Below, one piece after another: positions 1-11,579 of a stretch of 64,000 nucleotides of DNA. The notes beneath the pieces were generated by a model, which did not search any database, was not told the origin of the DNA, and saw only the letters and a program-made list of their open reading frames with translations. Made by a program: the position numbers and the translations under genes. This DNA comes from Siphonodentalium dalli (Eukaryota > Mollusca > Scaphopoda > Gadilida > Siphonodentaliidae): assembly GCA_032622095.1 (NCBI GenBank), contig CP136065.1, positions 246,885,474 through 246,949,473 of the forward strand, written 5' to 3'. Each line of letters starts with the position of its first letter. The first letter of the stretch is position 1.

Positions 1-546
1 AATATCTCTGTGTGAGAAGACACAAGAGAGAGACAACTTCATAGCATCCTGAACCTGATTTATTAGATACTATCTAGACAGTGCCACCTGTGTATCTTTG
101 ATATATTTTAGCGATGAATAAAATAATCAAAGGGCCATAACTCCAGTAAAAAACTCGATCTGTATTTTGAGTTGAGAAACTCACATACAAAATTTGGTTC
201 CTATCAGTTGAAAAATTGTTGAATTATCGAAGTATTCATGAATTCTATGTCAAAGGGCCATAACTCCATTAAAAAATATCGAATCAAACCCATATTCGAA
301 CTCGATATGTATTTAGGGTTGAGCAACTCACATACCAAATTTGGTTATGGTCAGATAATTTCTTTTTGAGTTATGGCAGCATGCATAAATTCTAAGTTGA
401 AAAAGGGCCATAACTCCGTAAAAAAAAAAATCGGTCAAACCCATATTCGAACTCGATCTGTATTTGGTGCTGAGAAATTCATATACAAAATTTGGTTCCG
501 ATCAGATAGAAAATATTTCAGTTATCGCACCATGCGTAAAGTGTCT

Positions 547-580
<34 letters not shown>

Positions 581-660
581 GGACGGACGGACGGACTAAC
601 GACGAGTGGTCAATCCGGGCAACGACACTATGTTTACCATACTATGGTATGGGTAAACAT
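1..660. repeat. Degenerate tandem element with AGGGCCATAACTC motif and CAGA/CGGA microsatellite
   Basis: Three clear, diverged units of roughly 120-150 bp each carry 'agggccataactcc' (near 132, 254 and 405) followed by 'cccatattcgaactcgat'-like sequence. The element ends with a (CAGA)n/(CGGA)n microsatellite at about 548-597 and a short hairpin near 630-657 (gtttaccat...atgggtaaac). The two open frames crossing it only translate the repeat (RQTDRQTD) and are not genes. Dispersed elements of this style are common in bivalve genomes (general knowledge). Confidence 0.75.
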
Positions 661-2452
661 AAAAAGAGAAGAAACAAGATTCATAAAGCGTCAAGTATTT
701 TTATAGGGGGTGAGATTGTTCGATGGAAGAGATTGCAGGCATCAATTGAACTTCGGTTCATCCTGCAACCTGCGTCTTCTCCGGTGAAGGTAAAAAACAT
801 GACGCGTAGTTTGAAATCGTAATATTTTTATTTTCAAGATCAATATTTTCGTCGCTAAATTAGGTTTATACGAAATTCATATAACACGAACACAATCTAA
901 CTTGAAAGTTATGTCAATGGGAGTAAATAAAAAATTGCCTATCTCTGTGTACAGTACCCCTTTAAAGTGGTGGCATCAACTGTTCGTTTTTTTTAAATTT
1001 ATTACAGATTTTCAAAATGTCCTTGAGTATGTTAATTGCTTGTCATTGGTGTTACCGCAATATGGTAAAAATTCTGTTATAGAACAAAACAGATTTATAT
1101 GCATTTTACACATTAAATGATTCTTAGAAAAGAAATTGACAAATGACAAACAAAATTCCTTGACTTCTATCTGAAAATTTCATTTTACCTAAAAAATGTC
1201 ATTGGTGTTACCGTCATTGGTGTTACCACAAAACGTAACACCAATTACATTATAAATAGAAATCATCATAATTTGTTCTTAAGTTGCCAATGAAATAGAC
1301 TCGAAGATATTTTCAGGGTTTTGGACCTCTATATACAAAACAAATCAGTTTTGTTAAAAACTGAAGAAGTGTAAAAGTTTAAATTATAAAGTAACAAGAC
1401 AATTAGTGTGTTAATGTCCGCCTGGATGTGGCTTAATCTCTGTTAGGGAGGGGTGTTCACCTTGGAATTTCCCCCACCCCATTGAATTAAAACCAAACTC
1501 ACAAGTTTGTGTAGTTTCGTTTGCATTTGTACCCTCTCCCCACTTGGGTTCTTTGATTTCCCCCAACTGTTAACTCACAAGCCTGGACAGTAGCATATTC
1601 TAAATGGATCAGTAGTCTTGTGGACATTAGTCAGGGGAGGAACATAATCCACTGGGCTAGTATGAGACAATTTTGACATCTGATCTAGGAAATTGCTAAA
1701 TCATAACATAAAGTGGTCTAACGGCAGGTGAATTCATGTACACCCCAATTTGTTTTTCTTAAATTAATTAGAAGTTGTTCACTGACCGCATGGTAGGGAG
1801 CAGGAGATACTCTGGGCCATGGGTTGACCGGTGGGAGAAACTATTGAAATCTGAACATGATGGAAATTGCAAAAACTAGTATAGACTGTCATCAATCTTT
1901 TCATTGTTTGAAATTTCCAACCTGACACCGCCCCTGATATTGGAAAATTCCAACCGATGGCTATGTCAGTCCAAAATTTTGAGGAAAAACTAGAAAAATA
2001 TGCAAAGTTTGGTTTAAATACAGCTAATTCCCCACTAATAAACACTAATAAATTGTTAGAAAATCAAACTCCGAGTACAATTTAAACCTATTGTTGGTGT
2101 GAAATTCCCAACTACAGGGGTAATGTGTCAGGAATTAATTTTCCAACTGTATAAATCTGATTATATTGCATTCATACTGCTTGATGCAACACATGTATAG
2201 CAAATAGCCAATTTTTAGTGTTCACACACCTGTGGTACTATTATTTCCCTTCTAAATGTTATGTATCTTGTTTTATCACATAATTTGGCCATAAAAGCTG
2301 TTTCATAATTATCGGTAATAGACACGTTTAATATCAGCGCGTGCGATGACGTCACGGTGTTCTTCAAATTACTTGCGATCGCTGTAGTTTATGATTGTTG
2401 TTTCCATTGAATATTGCGCGTTGCTTCGGGTTTATTTGATCATGTGATAAAA
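661..2452. other. Non-genic stretch with a recurrent 15-mer
   Basis: No supported gene. The word 'gtcattggtgttacc' occurs near 1046, 1198 and 1216, and again near 2832 and 2853 outside this stretch. A short open frame at 902-1120 has no recognisable domain and overlaps this repeated word. The rest is AT-rich sequence without clear structure. Confidence 0.5.
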
Positions 2453-2598
2453 GGTATCTCACACTCGTCCTATTTTATACGTAATTTATCAACCTCGTCC
2501 TCTAAATTCTATTTGAGCCTCGGTAAACCTCGGCTCAAATCGAATTTAGTGAACTCGGTTGATAAATTCCGTATAAAATAGAAACTCATGTGAGATCC
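2453..2598. repeat. Long imperfect hairpin, about 146 bp
   Basis: The left arm starts ggtatctcacactcg and the right arm ends catgtgagatcc. The arms are about 67 nt, include 'tattttatacg' against 'cgtataaaata', and are separated by a 12-nt loop. It looks like a foldback MITE. No flanking duplication was identified. Confidence 0.75.
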
Positions 2599-3344
2599 TC
2601 TATATCTGTTTGAAATATTGGGCAATTCCATGTTGGAGAGAAAAAAATGCTAAAATGTTAAAAGAATTGTTCTTTTTTCTGACATTGTCCCTTTTGAAGA
2701 CATTATATAAAAGGATAGAAAAATGTGAATTTTGTTATCTCCAAAACCATTCTGAATTCCGTTACCTTGGAATCGCCCTATTGTGTTTTTTAAAGGAAGG
2801 GAGAATGATTTCTAAAGGAAAATCCCAAAATGTCATTGGTGTTACCCTCATGTCATTGGTGTTACCGTAATAAAATGCATCTCCTAAGAAAACCAGTGAG
2901 GATTGTTGCTCTCATTTTTCTGCCACAGGTAGAGACAAATAGACTTTATCTCCTACCTATAGTTTGATTGGGAAATTATTCATGACTACATTATTTGCAA
3001 AAACAAACAAAGACCAAATTTATAACATTATATCATATAACAGCGATAACAGACCATATCTTAAAATGTAGATCGTTCTCCATACATGTATGTCTCATAT
3101 GTGGAAGTCAATAGGTATGACCTACCTGTTAAGCATGATGAGTTTTGGTCATAATAACTTTTCTGTATATAGAGCATTACAACACCCTTGGTTGATATCG
3201 TAACACAAATGACAAACATTTGGCTCATGGTTGGTTACTTATGGTTGCCATGGCAACCACGATGACATTTTAGCACTGCTGCACATGTTTCTCGTACCTG
3301 CCAACCATGTATAATGATAATGAGTATTTAACTTCCTTCAGTCA
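2599..3344. other. No gene seen
   Basis: Mostly AT-rich sequence. An 86-codon open frame at 2610-2870 ends in the repeated 'gtcattggtgttacc' word and shows no domain, so I do not call it a gene. I see nothing else. Confidence 0.5.
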
Positions 3345-4560
3345 TCTTTGATTTTACTCTTTGTATGACTAAATCCTTTAGCACGGGCTACAGGTCGTAC
3401 CTTTAGTCTGATCATCATAAAATTTGTCATGGCTGTTGAAATTGGAATGTAGATGGGAACGAGTCATTTTGGGGTCATTCGGACAAAAAACATGGCCGCC
3501 AGTGGCCATCTTGGATTTCAAAATTTAATCCATTAGCACAGGCCACAGGTCGTACTGTTCGTCTGATCATCATGAAATTTGTCATGGATGTTAATATTGA
3601 CATGTAGATGGGAACAAGTAATTTTGGGGTCATTCGGCCAAAAAACGTGGCCGCCAGCAGCCATCTTGGATTTTACTCTTTGTATGACTAAATTCTTTAG
3701 CACGGGCTACAGCTCGTACCTTTAGTCTGATCATCATAAAATTTGGCATGGATGTTAATAATGACATGTAGATGGGAACGAGTCATTTTGGGGTCATTTG
3801 GCCAAAAAACATGGCCGCCAGCAGCCATCTTGGATTTTACTCTTTGTATGACAATTCTTTAGCATGGGCTACAGGTCGTACCTTTAGTCTGATCGTCATA
3901 AAATTTGTCATGGATGTTAACGATGACATGTAGATGGGAACGACTCATTTTGGGGTCATTCGGCCAAAAACATGGCCGCCAGCAGCCATCTTGGATTTTA
4001 CTTTTCTCTTCATGTATAGTATTAGACATTCAACTTCCACATTCCTAATCGCTCCATTGACTGTAATACATTAAATTATTCCCTTTCCAAGTTGAGCTAC
4101 AGTGTCATTGACACTTTCATTTTTGGTCAAATGACCCCAAAATGAATCGTTCCCATCTAGATGTCAATGTCAATAGCCATAACAAATTTCATAATGATCC
4201 GACCAAAGGTACGACCTGTAGCCCGTGCCAAAGGATTTAGCCATGCAAAGAGTAAAATCCAAGATGTCTGCTGGCGGCCATGTTTTTTGGCCGAATGACC
4301 CCAAAATTACTCGTTCCCATCTACATGTCAATATTAACATCCATGACAAATTTCATGATGATCAGACGAACACTCCGGCCTGTAGCCTGTGCTAATGGAT
4401 TGAATTTTTAAATCCAAGATGGCCTCTGGCGGCCATGATTTTTTTCCGATTGACCCCAAAATGACTCGTTCCCATCTACATGTCAATGTCAACAGCTATG
4501 ACAAATTTTAAAAAGATCCGACCAAAGGTACGACCTGTAGCCTGTGCTAAAGGAAATTGT
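3345..4560. mobile_element. Foldback element made of about 155-bp units in opposite orientations
   Basis: About four direct copies of a roughly 155-bp unit run rightwards from 3345 to 4010. Key words are 'catggccgccagcagccatc', 'gctacaggtcgtacctttag' and 'gtagatgggaacgagtcatt'. After a short spacer the same unit runs in reverse complement from about 4100 to 4558 ('ggtacgacctgtagcc', 'actcgttcccatctacatgt'). This gives one large inverted repeat without coding capacity. Confidence 0.75.
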
Positions 4561-4571
4561 TGACGAATCAC

Positions 4572-4591
4572 GGGGGGGGGGGGGGGGGGGG
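4572..4591. repeat. Poly(G) run of 20
   Basis: An uninterrupted run of G follows the foldback element and precedes a GGGC-rich start of the next tandem element (tgggcgggcggacc). It is probably the microsatellite head of that element. Run length may be unreliable in sequencing. Confidence 0.9.
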
Positions 4592-4599
4592 TGGGCGGG

Positions 4600-5795
4600 C
4601 GGACCTAAAGAATTTCATATAACTTTGACATTTGTGAACGGATTCAAAATAAAATTGGTATGTGAGTTGCTCCCAATGACTATTTACTGCCTGTAGAAAA
4701 TGGGTCACGTCCGAACTTTTTGACAAGAGTTATCCATCTTTGATGACTTTTTTTTAGTTTTTCACCGTTAGCGCGATAACTCACGCAAATATTAACCAAT
4801 TTTAACAATTTTTGGTATATGAGACTCTTGTAACATTATCTCGGATGAGTTCGAAAACCAGGTTTGTCCGAATTTTGTTCACTGAGTTATGGGTCTTAGT
4901 TTGTCTATTTTTAACAATGTTATCACCGTTGGCGTGATAACTCGATGAAATATTAACCGATTTCAACAATATTTGATATATGAGTCTCCTGCAACAATAT
5001 CTCGGAAGAGTTCGAAAACCAGGTTTGTCCGAATTTTGTTCACGGAGTTATGGGTCTTAGTTTGTCTATTTTTAACAATGTTATCACTGTTAGCGCAATA
5101 ACTCAATGAAATATTAACCGATTTCAACAATATTTGGTATATGAGTCTCCTGCAACAATATCTCGGACAAGTTCGAAAACCAGGTTTGTCCGAATTTTTT
5201 TCCCAGAGTTATGGGTCTTAGTTTGTCTATTTTTAGCAATTTTATCACCGTTAGCGCGATAACTCGATGAAATATTAACCGATTTCAACAATATTTGATA
5301 TATGAGTCTCCTGCAACAATATCTCGGAAGAGTTCGAAAACCAGGTTTGTCCGAAAAAAAATTCGCGGAGTTATGGGTCTTAGTTTGTCTATTTTTAGCA
5401 ATGTTATCACTGTTAGCGCGATAACTCGATGAAATATTAACCGATTTCAACAATATTTGGTATATGAGTCTCCTGCAACAATATCTCGGACAAGTTTGAA
5501 AACCAGGTTTGTCCGAATTTTTTTCGCAGAGTTATGGGTCTTAGTTTGTCTATTTTTAGCAATGTTATCACCGTTAGCGCAATAACTCAATGAAATATAA
5601 ACCGATTAAAACAATATTTGGTATATGAGTCTCTTGCAACAATATCTCGGACGAGTTCAAAAACCTGGTTTGTCCTAATTATTTTTCCGGAGTTATGGGT
5701 CTTAGTTTGTCTATTTTAATAACAATTTTATCACCGTTAGTGCGATAACTCAATGAAATATTAACGGATTCAATTAATATTTGGTATATAGGTCT
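4600..5795. repeat. Tandem repeat, about 162-bp unit, about 6-7 copies
   Basis: Units share 'gttatgggtcttagtttgtc', 'gttagcgcgataactc', 'ggtatatgagtctcctgcaa' and 'gagttcgaaaaccaggtttg', spaced about 162 bp. The family is related to the elements at 8132-9071 and 29277-30411 (same 'ctcgttagcgcgataact' and 'gagttcgaaaacc' words). A 109-codon minus-strand frame here is a repeat translation, not a gene. Confidence 0.85.
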
Positions 5796-6083
5796 ATTGC
5801 AATAATATACCACTGTCCGCAGCCGTCCGACTTTTTTTCCCGGAGTTGTGTATCTTATTGGCAGAAGTTTGGTTCGACTGCCAAAAAACTTGACAAAAGC
5901 ATCTTAGATGCGTACCCCTTGTTAGATTATCTGTGCCTCATGTTAGAGTATTTGGATACAATAGCTTTTTCTACACAGGATCACTTTGTGGAATAATTAT
6001 GTGAAATATATTGAACTTAACTGCAATTTGGCCACATGGAATCACCTAATAAATATAATTATTTGATAAAATTTTAGGTACTG

Positions 6084-6564
6084 CAGCCCTGGGAATTAAG
6101 GAAAATTTGCCTAGGCAATATATTTGCCTAGGTGAAAGAAATCGGCCTAGGAAAAAACAGATTTTACCTAAGCAATTTTGCAACAATATTGCCATCTCAA
6201 ATCAATATGATTCAATAATAACATGAATTGCCCAGAATTGCCTAGTTATTTTGCGGAACATTATTTCCAGGCCATTACTCAACATATATGTACAATTCCA
6301 TAAATCATCTCCAAAATAAGTGTCCTTATAACTGGTAGCTAGTTAGTGGCCCAGTGCCATGGAAACAATTGTAGGACAATATATGTAATGAGTTAATTAA
6401 GAAAATCATTTTGGCTAAAGAGGTTCTATTTCTGATATACACAAATCAATTTTAGTAACCCAATGAACTTGTTTTACCTAGGAAATATTATTGCCTAGGC
6501 AAACCGATTTTGCCTCTGCTTTTACCTAGGCATTGCCTATTGCCTAGGCTAATTCCCAGGGCTG
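6084..6564. mobile_element. MITE with 15-bp TIR and 6-bp target duplication (copy 1)
   Basis: It starts CAGCCCTGGGAATTA and ends TAATTCCCAGGGCTG. It is flanked on both sides by GTACTG (6078-6083 and 6565-6570). The interior is rich in 'ttgcctaggcaa' palindromes. The same element lies in opposite orientation at 28227-28685 with a different 6-bp duplication, so both ends and the duplication length are supported twice. It has no open frame. The superfamily is undetermined; 6-bp duplications are reported for Dada and IS3EU groups. Confidence 0.9.
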
Positions 6565-6570
6565 GTACTG

Positions 6571-7077
6571 AGGAATCTGACTTTGTATATTATTAATAGT
6601 ATGACCTTTTGAGAACTTTTGTTGTGGCCTGGTCAGTCATGTGGTCGGTTACCATTAAGGACCACAGTGGAAATAAGCGAGCTTTGGCTTGCTTTCCTGT
6701 GCGCTCCTTGATGGCATGACTTGTCAGACCGAGCTTATTCATGTGTATATTTCTCCTCTACTTCTCTATCTTTATACATTTCTACATCTGCATTCGGATC
6801 TTTAGTGCCACCGCAGATGCTGCGATTAAAATCGTAAGTGGGGAAAATCACAGACCTGTGGAGAAAAGTTACTTAAATTGCCCTCAGATGCTACGGTGCT
6901 TCGATGTATGCAGTTACGATTTTATCCATGTGATCGATCACATGATAGCAAAATGTTATATCACATTCTCCGCATTATGCAATTATATACATGGCATGTA
7001 TCTCAATTTTCCAAACTAATAAGTTGAACTTGACAGTTCAAGTGAAATTTAATAAATTTTTTATTTTGACATGTCTG
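6571..7077. other. No gene seen
   Basis: Single-copy-looking sequence between two MITEs. A 92-codon open frame at 6741-7019 has no recognisable domain and no splice or homology support. Confidence 0.4.
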
Positions 7078-7079
7078 TA

Positions 7080-7465
7080 CTCTTGAGTGCCTAATAAAAG
7101 TACAGGGTAGAATAATAGTACAGGTTGGAAAATGTCGCGTAACTGACTAATAGTACAGGGCGGAATAAACGTACAGACTGGAAATATTAGTACCATACAT
7201 CCCAACAAAACGCACCGTCTGACTGGTTTACTGATGCCATGTGACAGAAATAGTTTCGATGGATAGCCAGGTCTGTGAATCTACAGTGTTCTGATCACTG
7301 TCAACAATCAGAGTTCATTTATCTATGAATAACACAATTTAAGATTGGTGAATTATTTCTTTTGGTTAATTTAATAAACGTACAGGACCAAATAACGATC
7401 GTACAGGTGGGAATTTTACCTTGATTTTAATAATCGTACATGTATGTTTATTAGGCACTCAAGAG
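7080..7465. mobile_element. MITE with TA target duplication, 386 bp
   Basis: Terminal inverted repeats CTCTTGAGTGCCTAATAAA and TTTATTAGGCACTCAAGAG are perfect over 19 bp and flanked by TA on both sides. The interior has several 'gtacagg' repeats and no coding capacity. TA duplication and TIR style fit a Tc1/mariner-type non-autonomous element. Confidence 0.88.
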
Positions 7466-7467
7466 TA

Positions 7468-8131
7468 CCTGTCAACTCCACAGCTGCCGCAATTTCAACA
7501 ATTGTCACAGCACTCTTCTCAGGGAGCTAAATGTGTTCTAGAGTCGGGGAGCGAGTACACCGTGGAACCATGACCTTCACCTGATAAATGCGACACGTTA
7601 TTAAAGGATGACATCGCGTTTATTTGATTTGTACATAATATCTAAATAATTTAAACTGGTGAATGAATGGGGGAACGGATTTTTGTGAGCGGGAAATGTA
7701 TTTAACTAGCTGTTGTAGATCTGGGTTTTTCCAGATCAAATTTGGCTGTGAGATAGCCCTGTCGTACACTTGGGGATTTATTTTAAAAAGTAAACACATG
7801 ACCTATGATTTTTCTTGCATTTTCGTGATCAACTGGTGTCAATCTAGCTGGGTAAACATCACTGGTATGGCCTGCAGGCTTCAATTCAGCGAATTTGGCC
7901 GAAACGTTAACACTGTCGCCTATGGGAAACCATTTAGTTCCGTGATTCCTATATGAGGCATGCAAAATGCACAAAGCCACCACCTCACTGCACCATTTTA
8001 CTAATACTTGCAGATCCACCAGAACTGACCACGGCCAACTGATTGTGGAGAATAATTCATCATCCATATGCAATGATCATATTCATTCCGTTATATTAGT
8101 CGTCGTATTTTTTAGTCTTTTTTTTCTCTCC
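7468..8131. other. No gene seen
   Basis: Overlapping 60-97-codon open frames on both strands around 7663-8152 show no recognisable domain. The sequence is not obviously repetitive. I cannot assign a function. Confidence 0.4.
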
Positions 8132-9071
8132 AAAACTCGACTTATAGTTTGATGAGGGACGGTGGGCGGGCGGGCGGGCGGGCGGCGTGTTTTGCTTATA
8201 ACTCAACTGTTTATTGACGGATTAAAAAAAAATTTGGTTTGTGAGTACATATCCATGCTCGTAAGCTGCAGACAAAAAATTGGTTCGTCCGCACATTTAT
8301 TACAGAGTTATGGCCCTTTGAATTTTCAGCTCGTTAGCGTGATAACTTCAACAAACGTTATCCGATTTGATTGAAATTTGGTATATAGGTGTCTCCCAAG
8401 AATATCTCGGATGAGTTCGAAAACCGGCCTCGTCCGATAAAATTTGATAGAGTTATGGCCCTTAATTAGTCATTTTTCACAAATTTTCAGCTCGTTAGCG
8501 CAATAACTTCAACAAACGTTATCCGATTTGATTGAAATTTGGTATATATGTGTCTCCCAAGAATATCTCGGATGAGTTCGAAAACCGGCCTGGTCCGATA
8601 AAATTTGACAGAGTTATGGCCCTTACTTAGTAATTTTTCACGAATTTTCAGCTCGTTAGCGCGATAACTTCAACAAACGTTATCCGATTTGATTGAAATT
8701 TGGTATATAGGTGTCTCCCAAGAATATCTCGGACGAGTTCGAAAACCGGCCTGGTCCGATAAAATTTTATAGAGTTATGGCCCTTAATTAGTCATTTTTC
8801 GTGAATTTTTAGCTCGTTAGCGCGATAACTTCAACAAACGTCCTCCGATTTGTTTAAAATTTGGAATAGACATACTTGCCAAGAATATTTCGGACGAGTT
8901 CGAAAACCAGCCTGGCCCGATAAAATTTGATGGAGTTATGGCCCTTAATTAGTCATTTTTCGATTTTACCTATTAATTAGTCTACCGATACTGATGCACA
9001 CCAATTGGCGGTAGCCACCGGCGGTAAGCCACCGAAAACGAGACACAGCATCTCTGATGCCACCTCTTGTT
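8132..9071. mobile_element. Element with internal about 160-bp tandem repeats (copy 1)
   Basis: The head is 'caaaactcgacttatagttt' plus a (GGGC)n tract. About four units follow, each with 'gagttatggcccttaattag', 'ctcgttagcgcgataact' and 'gtgtctcccaagaatatctc'. A fixed tail follows ('gatactgatgcacaccaatt', ending 'tgatgccacctcttgtt'). The same head, units and tail recur at 29277-30411. It has no protein-coding capacity. Confidence 0.85.
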
Positions 9072-9314
9072 ACATATTCATTCACGTTCATATTATTATG
9101 TTTATATCCGAATAAATAATTATCACAACTATCCAATATATCTCCTGACAACCCTTAGAGAGAGAGACAGAGGGAGGAAGAGAGAGAAAGCAAGCAAAAA
9201 GACACAAAAGAAAAGACATTATCCCTTGGGGCGAGCTGGCCCGGGGCGAGCTGGCCCAGGTCGACTGGGGCGAGTGGGCCCGTTTCCAAAATTACCTGTC
9301 CTTTCTGGTCCTTT
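9072..9314. other. Short spacer with GC-rich direct repeats
   Basis: AG-rich sequence (about 9155-9200) is followed by three imperfect copies of 'ggggcgagctggccc' (about 9228-9280). No gene is supported. Confidence 0.5.
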
Positions 9315-9646
9315 CGTTATGCAAGAAACCGGAAGTAAGTGCCCTACGAAGTAATTTCCGGTCTACCAAACGGCCGGTTAACCATCCGGTTGACAAATTC
9401 CAGGTGAGTTATCTCCCATCGCTCGCGCCACAAGGACATTTGGTAAGGATTTCTGACATGATCTTAGTTCTTATGCTTTTGGATTAAAATTGTCTATATC
9501 TGGTTCAGTTCATATTGTTCTTATCTATCGCATTGAAACGGAGAGGATGCTGCAAAGAGTTTGCCCTGTTTAGGTCGGTGCAGCCAACCGGCCTTTTATG
9601 TAGACCGCAAATAGATCTCCGGGTACTTCCTGTTTCTTGCATAACG
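9315..9646. mobile_element. TIR element, about 332 bp
   Basis: The left end CGTTATGCAAGAAACCGGAAG and right end CTTCCTGTTTCTTGCATAACG form an inverted repeat of about 21 bp. The inner 'tttccggtctac' pairs loosely with 'gtagaccgcaaat'. If the outer TA is the target duplication the element runs TGCAAG to CTTGCA. No open frame was recognised. Confidence 0.7.
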
Positions 9647-10128
9647 ACTATTCCAAATTACACACGAGTTTTCATACCTCAAAAATAATAGTTTTCAATT
9701 TGCCAAAAATTTCATTTGAGGTGTTTATGCTATACTTAAAAGGTTAGGTAATTTTATCACACTCGGAATGAAAATATTGCTTTTTCGTTATTTTATTATT
9801 ATATTATTTCAAATTTCAAATTTCTTTATTGGAATTATCATTTCGACGTAATCCATAAATACATGTATTATGAACATAACATTGAACACAAATGAACAGA
9901 CATATATAAACACAAATAGTTATATCTGTAAATAACATATTGTATTTCATTAAATTGTTAATGTTGTAACTTGTAGAAAAGGTGTGTGTTTCAGGATGAG
10001 AAAGATTATAGTTATCATAAAAAATAGTTATGTCCTAATAACATCTATATTATTCTATTTGACTTTTAAATATGTTTTTTTTTTTGGTAAAGATCTGACA
10101 TTAGGGTGGGTTATGTTTGAATAGATAA

Positions 10129-11178
10129 TCATTTTTTCATAGCTTCTTTTATGTATTTACATACTTGTTTAGTACTTGTGAAGGTTGATGGATTCAGTAT
10201 GGCTTTGGCGTTATTCATATAATGACTAATGTGGAAAATGTTGTATTTACTTCTTATATCATTATATAGCCCACAATGTAATAGAAAATGAGTTTCGTTT
10301 TCAACCTTATCCGGACAATGTGGACAAAATCTTTTTAACTCATCTATTGGTTTTGGTTTTGTGTATCTCAGAGTTTCTATATTCAATGTGTGTGCACTTA
10401 TTCTCATTTTAGTTAGTTCTTTTCTGAGATCTTTTGGTATATTGAAACTAAGATAGTCTCTAAATTTGGATCCTGTAATGATTTTACTGTAGAATCTTAA
10501 TTTCCCCTCGTTTGAGGTTTTCATTCGTTTATATTCGTTTGCTATCTTTTTGTTGTAAGTGGTCCTTATTACATCTTTAAATTGTGATTCTTCAAAATTA
10601 TCTATTCTGGTGTCTACAAATTTTACAATTTTAGTCATGTTGTTTGACCACGATAAAGCTGCAGGGTTTTATTCTTTTCAGTTTCATGTCTTCTTTAAAA
10701 GCTGCAATTAAGAGTTTATGTTGTTGTGATTCGCCATGTTTGACTGTTAGGCCCATCAACCTTTTGTGGAATTTAAATATCCCATGAAGTATTGTCAGGT
10801 GTACTGGCAATTAATGCTTCCACTTCTGAGTATACTGCTATGTTTGTAGACTTGCTGTTAACTCCCAGTATATCTTTCAATAATGCATGTGTATGTTTTG
10901 TCAACGCAAGAGCTAAAGAGGTTTTTAAGTGAGTTAGAGTTAATTTTAAAATCAGATATCCATATTTCTGATCCATAAGTAAGTATGGGGAGAATCATCG
11001 AGTTAATTAGACACATCCAATTTCTGACAGATAAGTTTGGAAATTCTTTTAATTTACCTTTCAGTGCATAATATGCCTTCTTTGCCTTATCTGACAGGTT
11101 TGATGCGGCTGATATCAATTTACCACTCTTGTGAAATATTATCCCTAAATATTTATGTTCTTCGACCATTTCTAGTGT
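10129..11178 (-). pseudogene. LINE ORF2 C-terminal part (RT thumb region and CCHC-like zinc ribbon), frame-damaged
   Basis: From 11178 the frame reads TLEMVEEHKYLGIIF, the usual 'KYLG' segment after the RT fingers/palm, and stays open to 10858. Homologous sequence continues in another frame (10976-10773, 'ILGVNSKSTNIAVYSE', a typical LINE C-terminal motif) and again at 10638-10129, which has CPHC...THFLLHC, a zinc-ribbon-like cluster. At least two frame changes therefore separate three pieces. The 3' untranslated part follows to about 9795. Confidence 0.85.
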
Positions 11179-11454
11179 TGGTAACTTTTATTATGTTTGC
11201 AAAATATATTAAAAGAATTAATCTTCCCGGAGTAACGACCAATCCCTATATTTGCCTTATACGTTAAGTTTAAATTTGTTTCACCTTATTATGTAATTCA
11301 TTGGAGCGCTTAATTGTCCCTTGACCTCTTGTGTAACAGTAACAAGCTATTTGATTGGCTACGTACGTTCCGTGCTTTCTATAAACTTTTACTTCCGGTT
11401 TGTGTCACTGCATTCATTTGAAATAAATTCGGCGAGTCGTCAACATCTTTTTCC
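11179..11454. repeat. Direct repeat A, copy 1 (about 277 bp)
   Basis: Identical as far as I can read to 16153-16428. It is the 3'-terminal part, in minus orientation, of the long and short Helentron-like units. It contains a 'ctataaa' word and the GGGAAGAT subterminal repeat. Confidence 0.92.
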
Positions 11455-11485
11455 TATTTTAACACAATGGACTTGGTTTTAACTT

Positions 11486-11575
11486 AATTTCCAGAGCAGA
11501 TCTCTGTTTTAATTCTCAATAATTTTGATATTATGCCACGCCGATTTCCAGAGCAGATCTCTGTTTTAATTCATT
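11486..11575. repeat. Short direct repeat pair inside the long HINE
   Basis: 'tttccagagcagatctctgt' occurs at about 11490 and 11547, separated by about 57 bp. No coding sequence is associated. Confidence 0.8.
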
Positions 11576-11579
11576 TGTT

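Noticed and set aside
5124-5453. 109-codon minus-strand frame with internal repeat
   Set aside because: Spans two units of the 162-bp tandem repeat; a repeat shadow.
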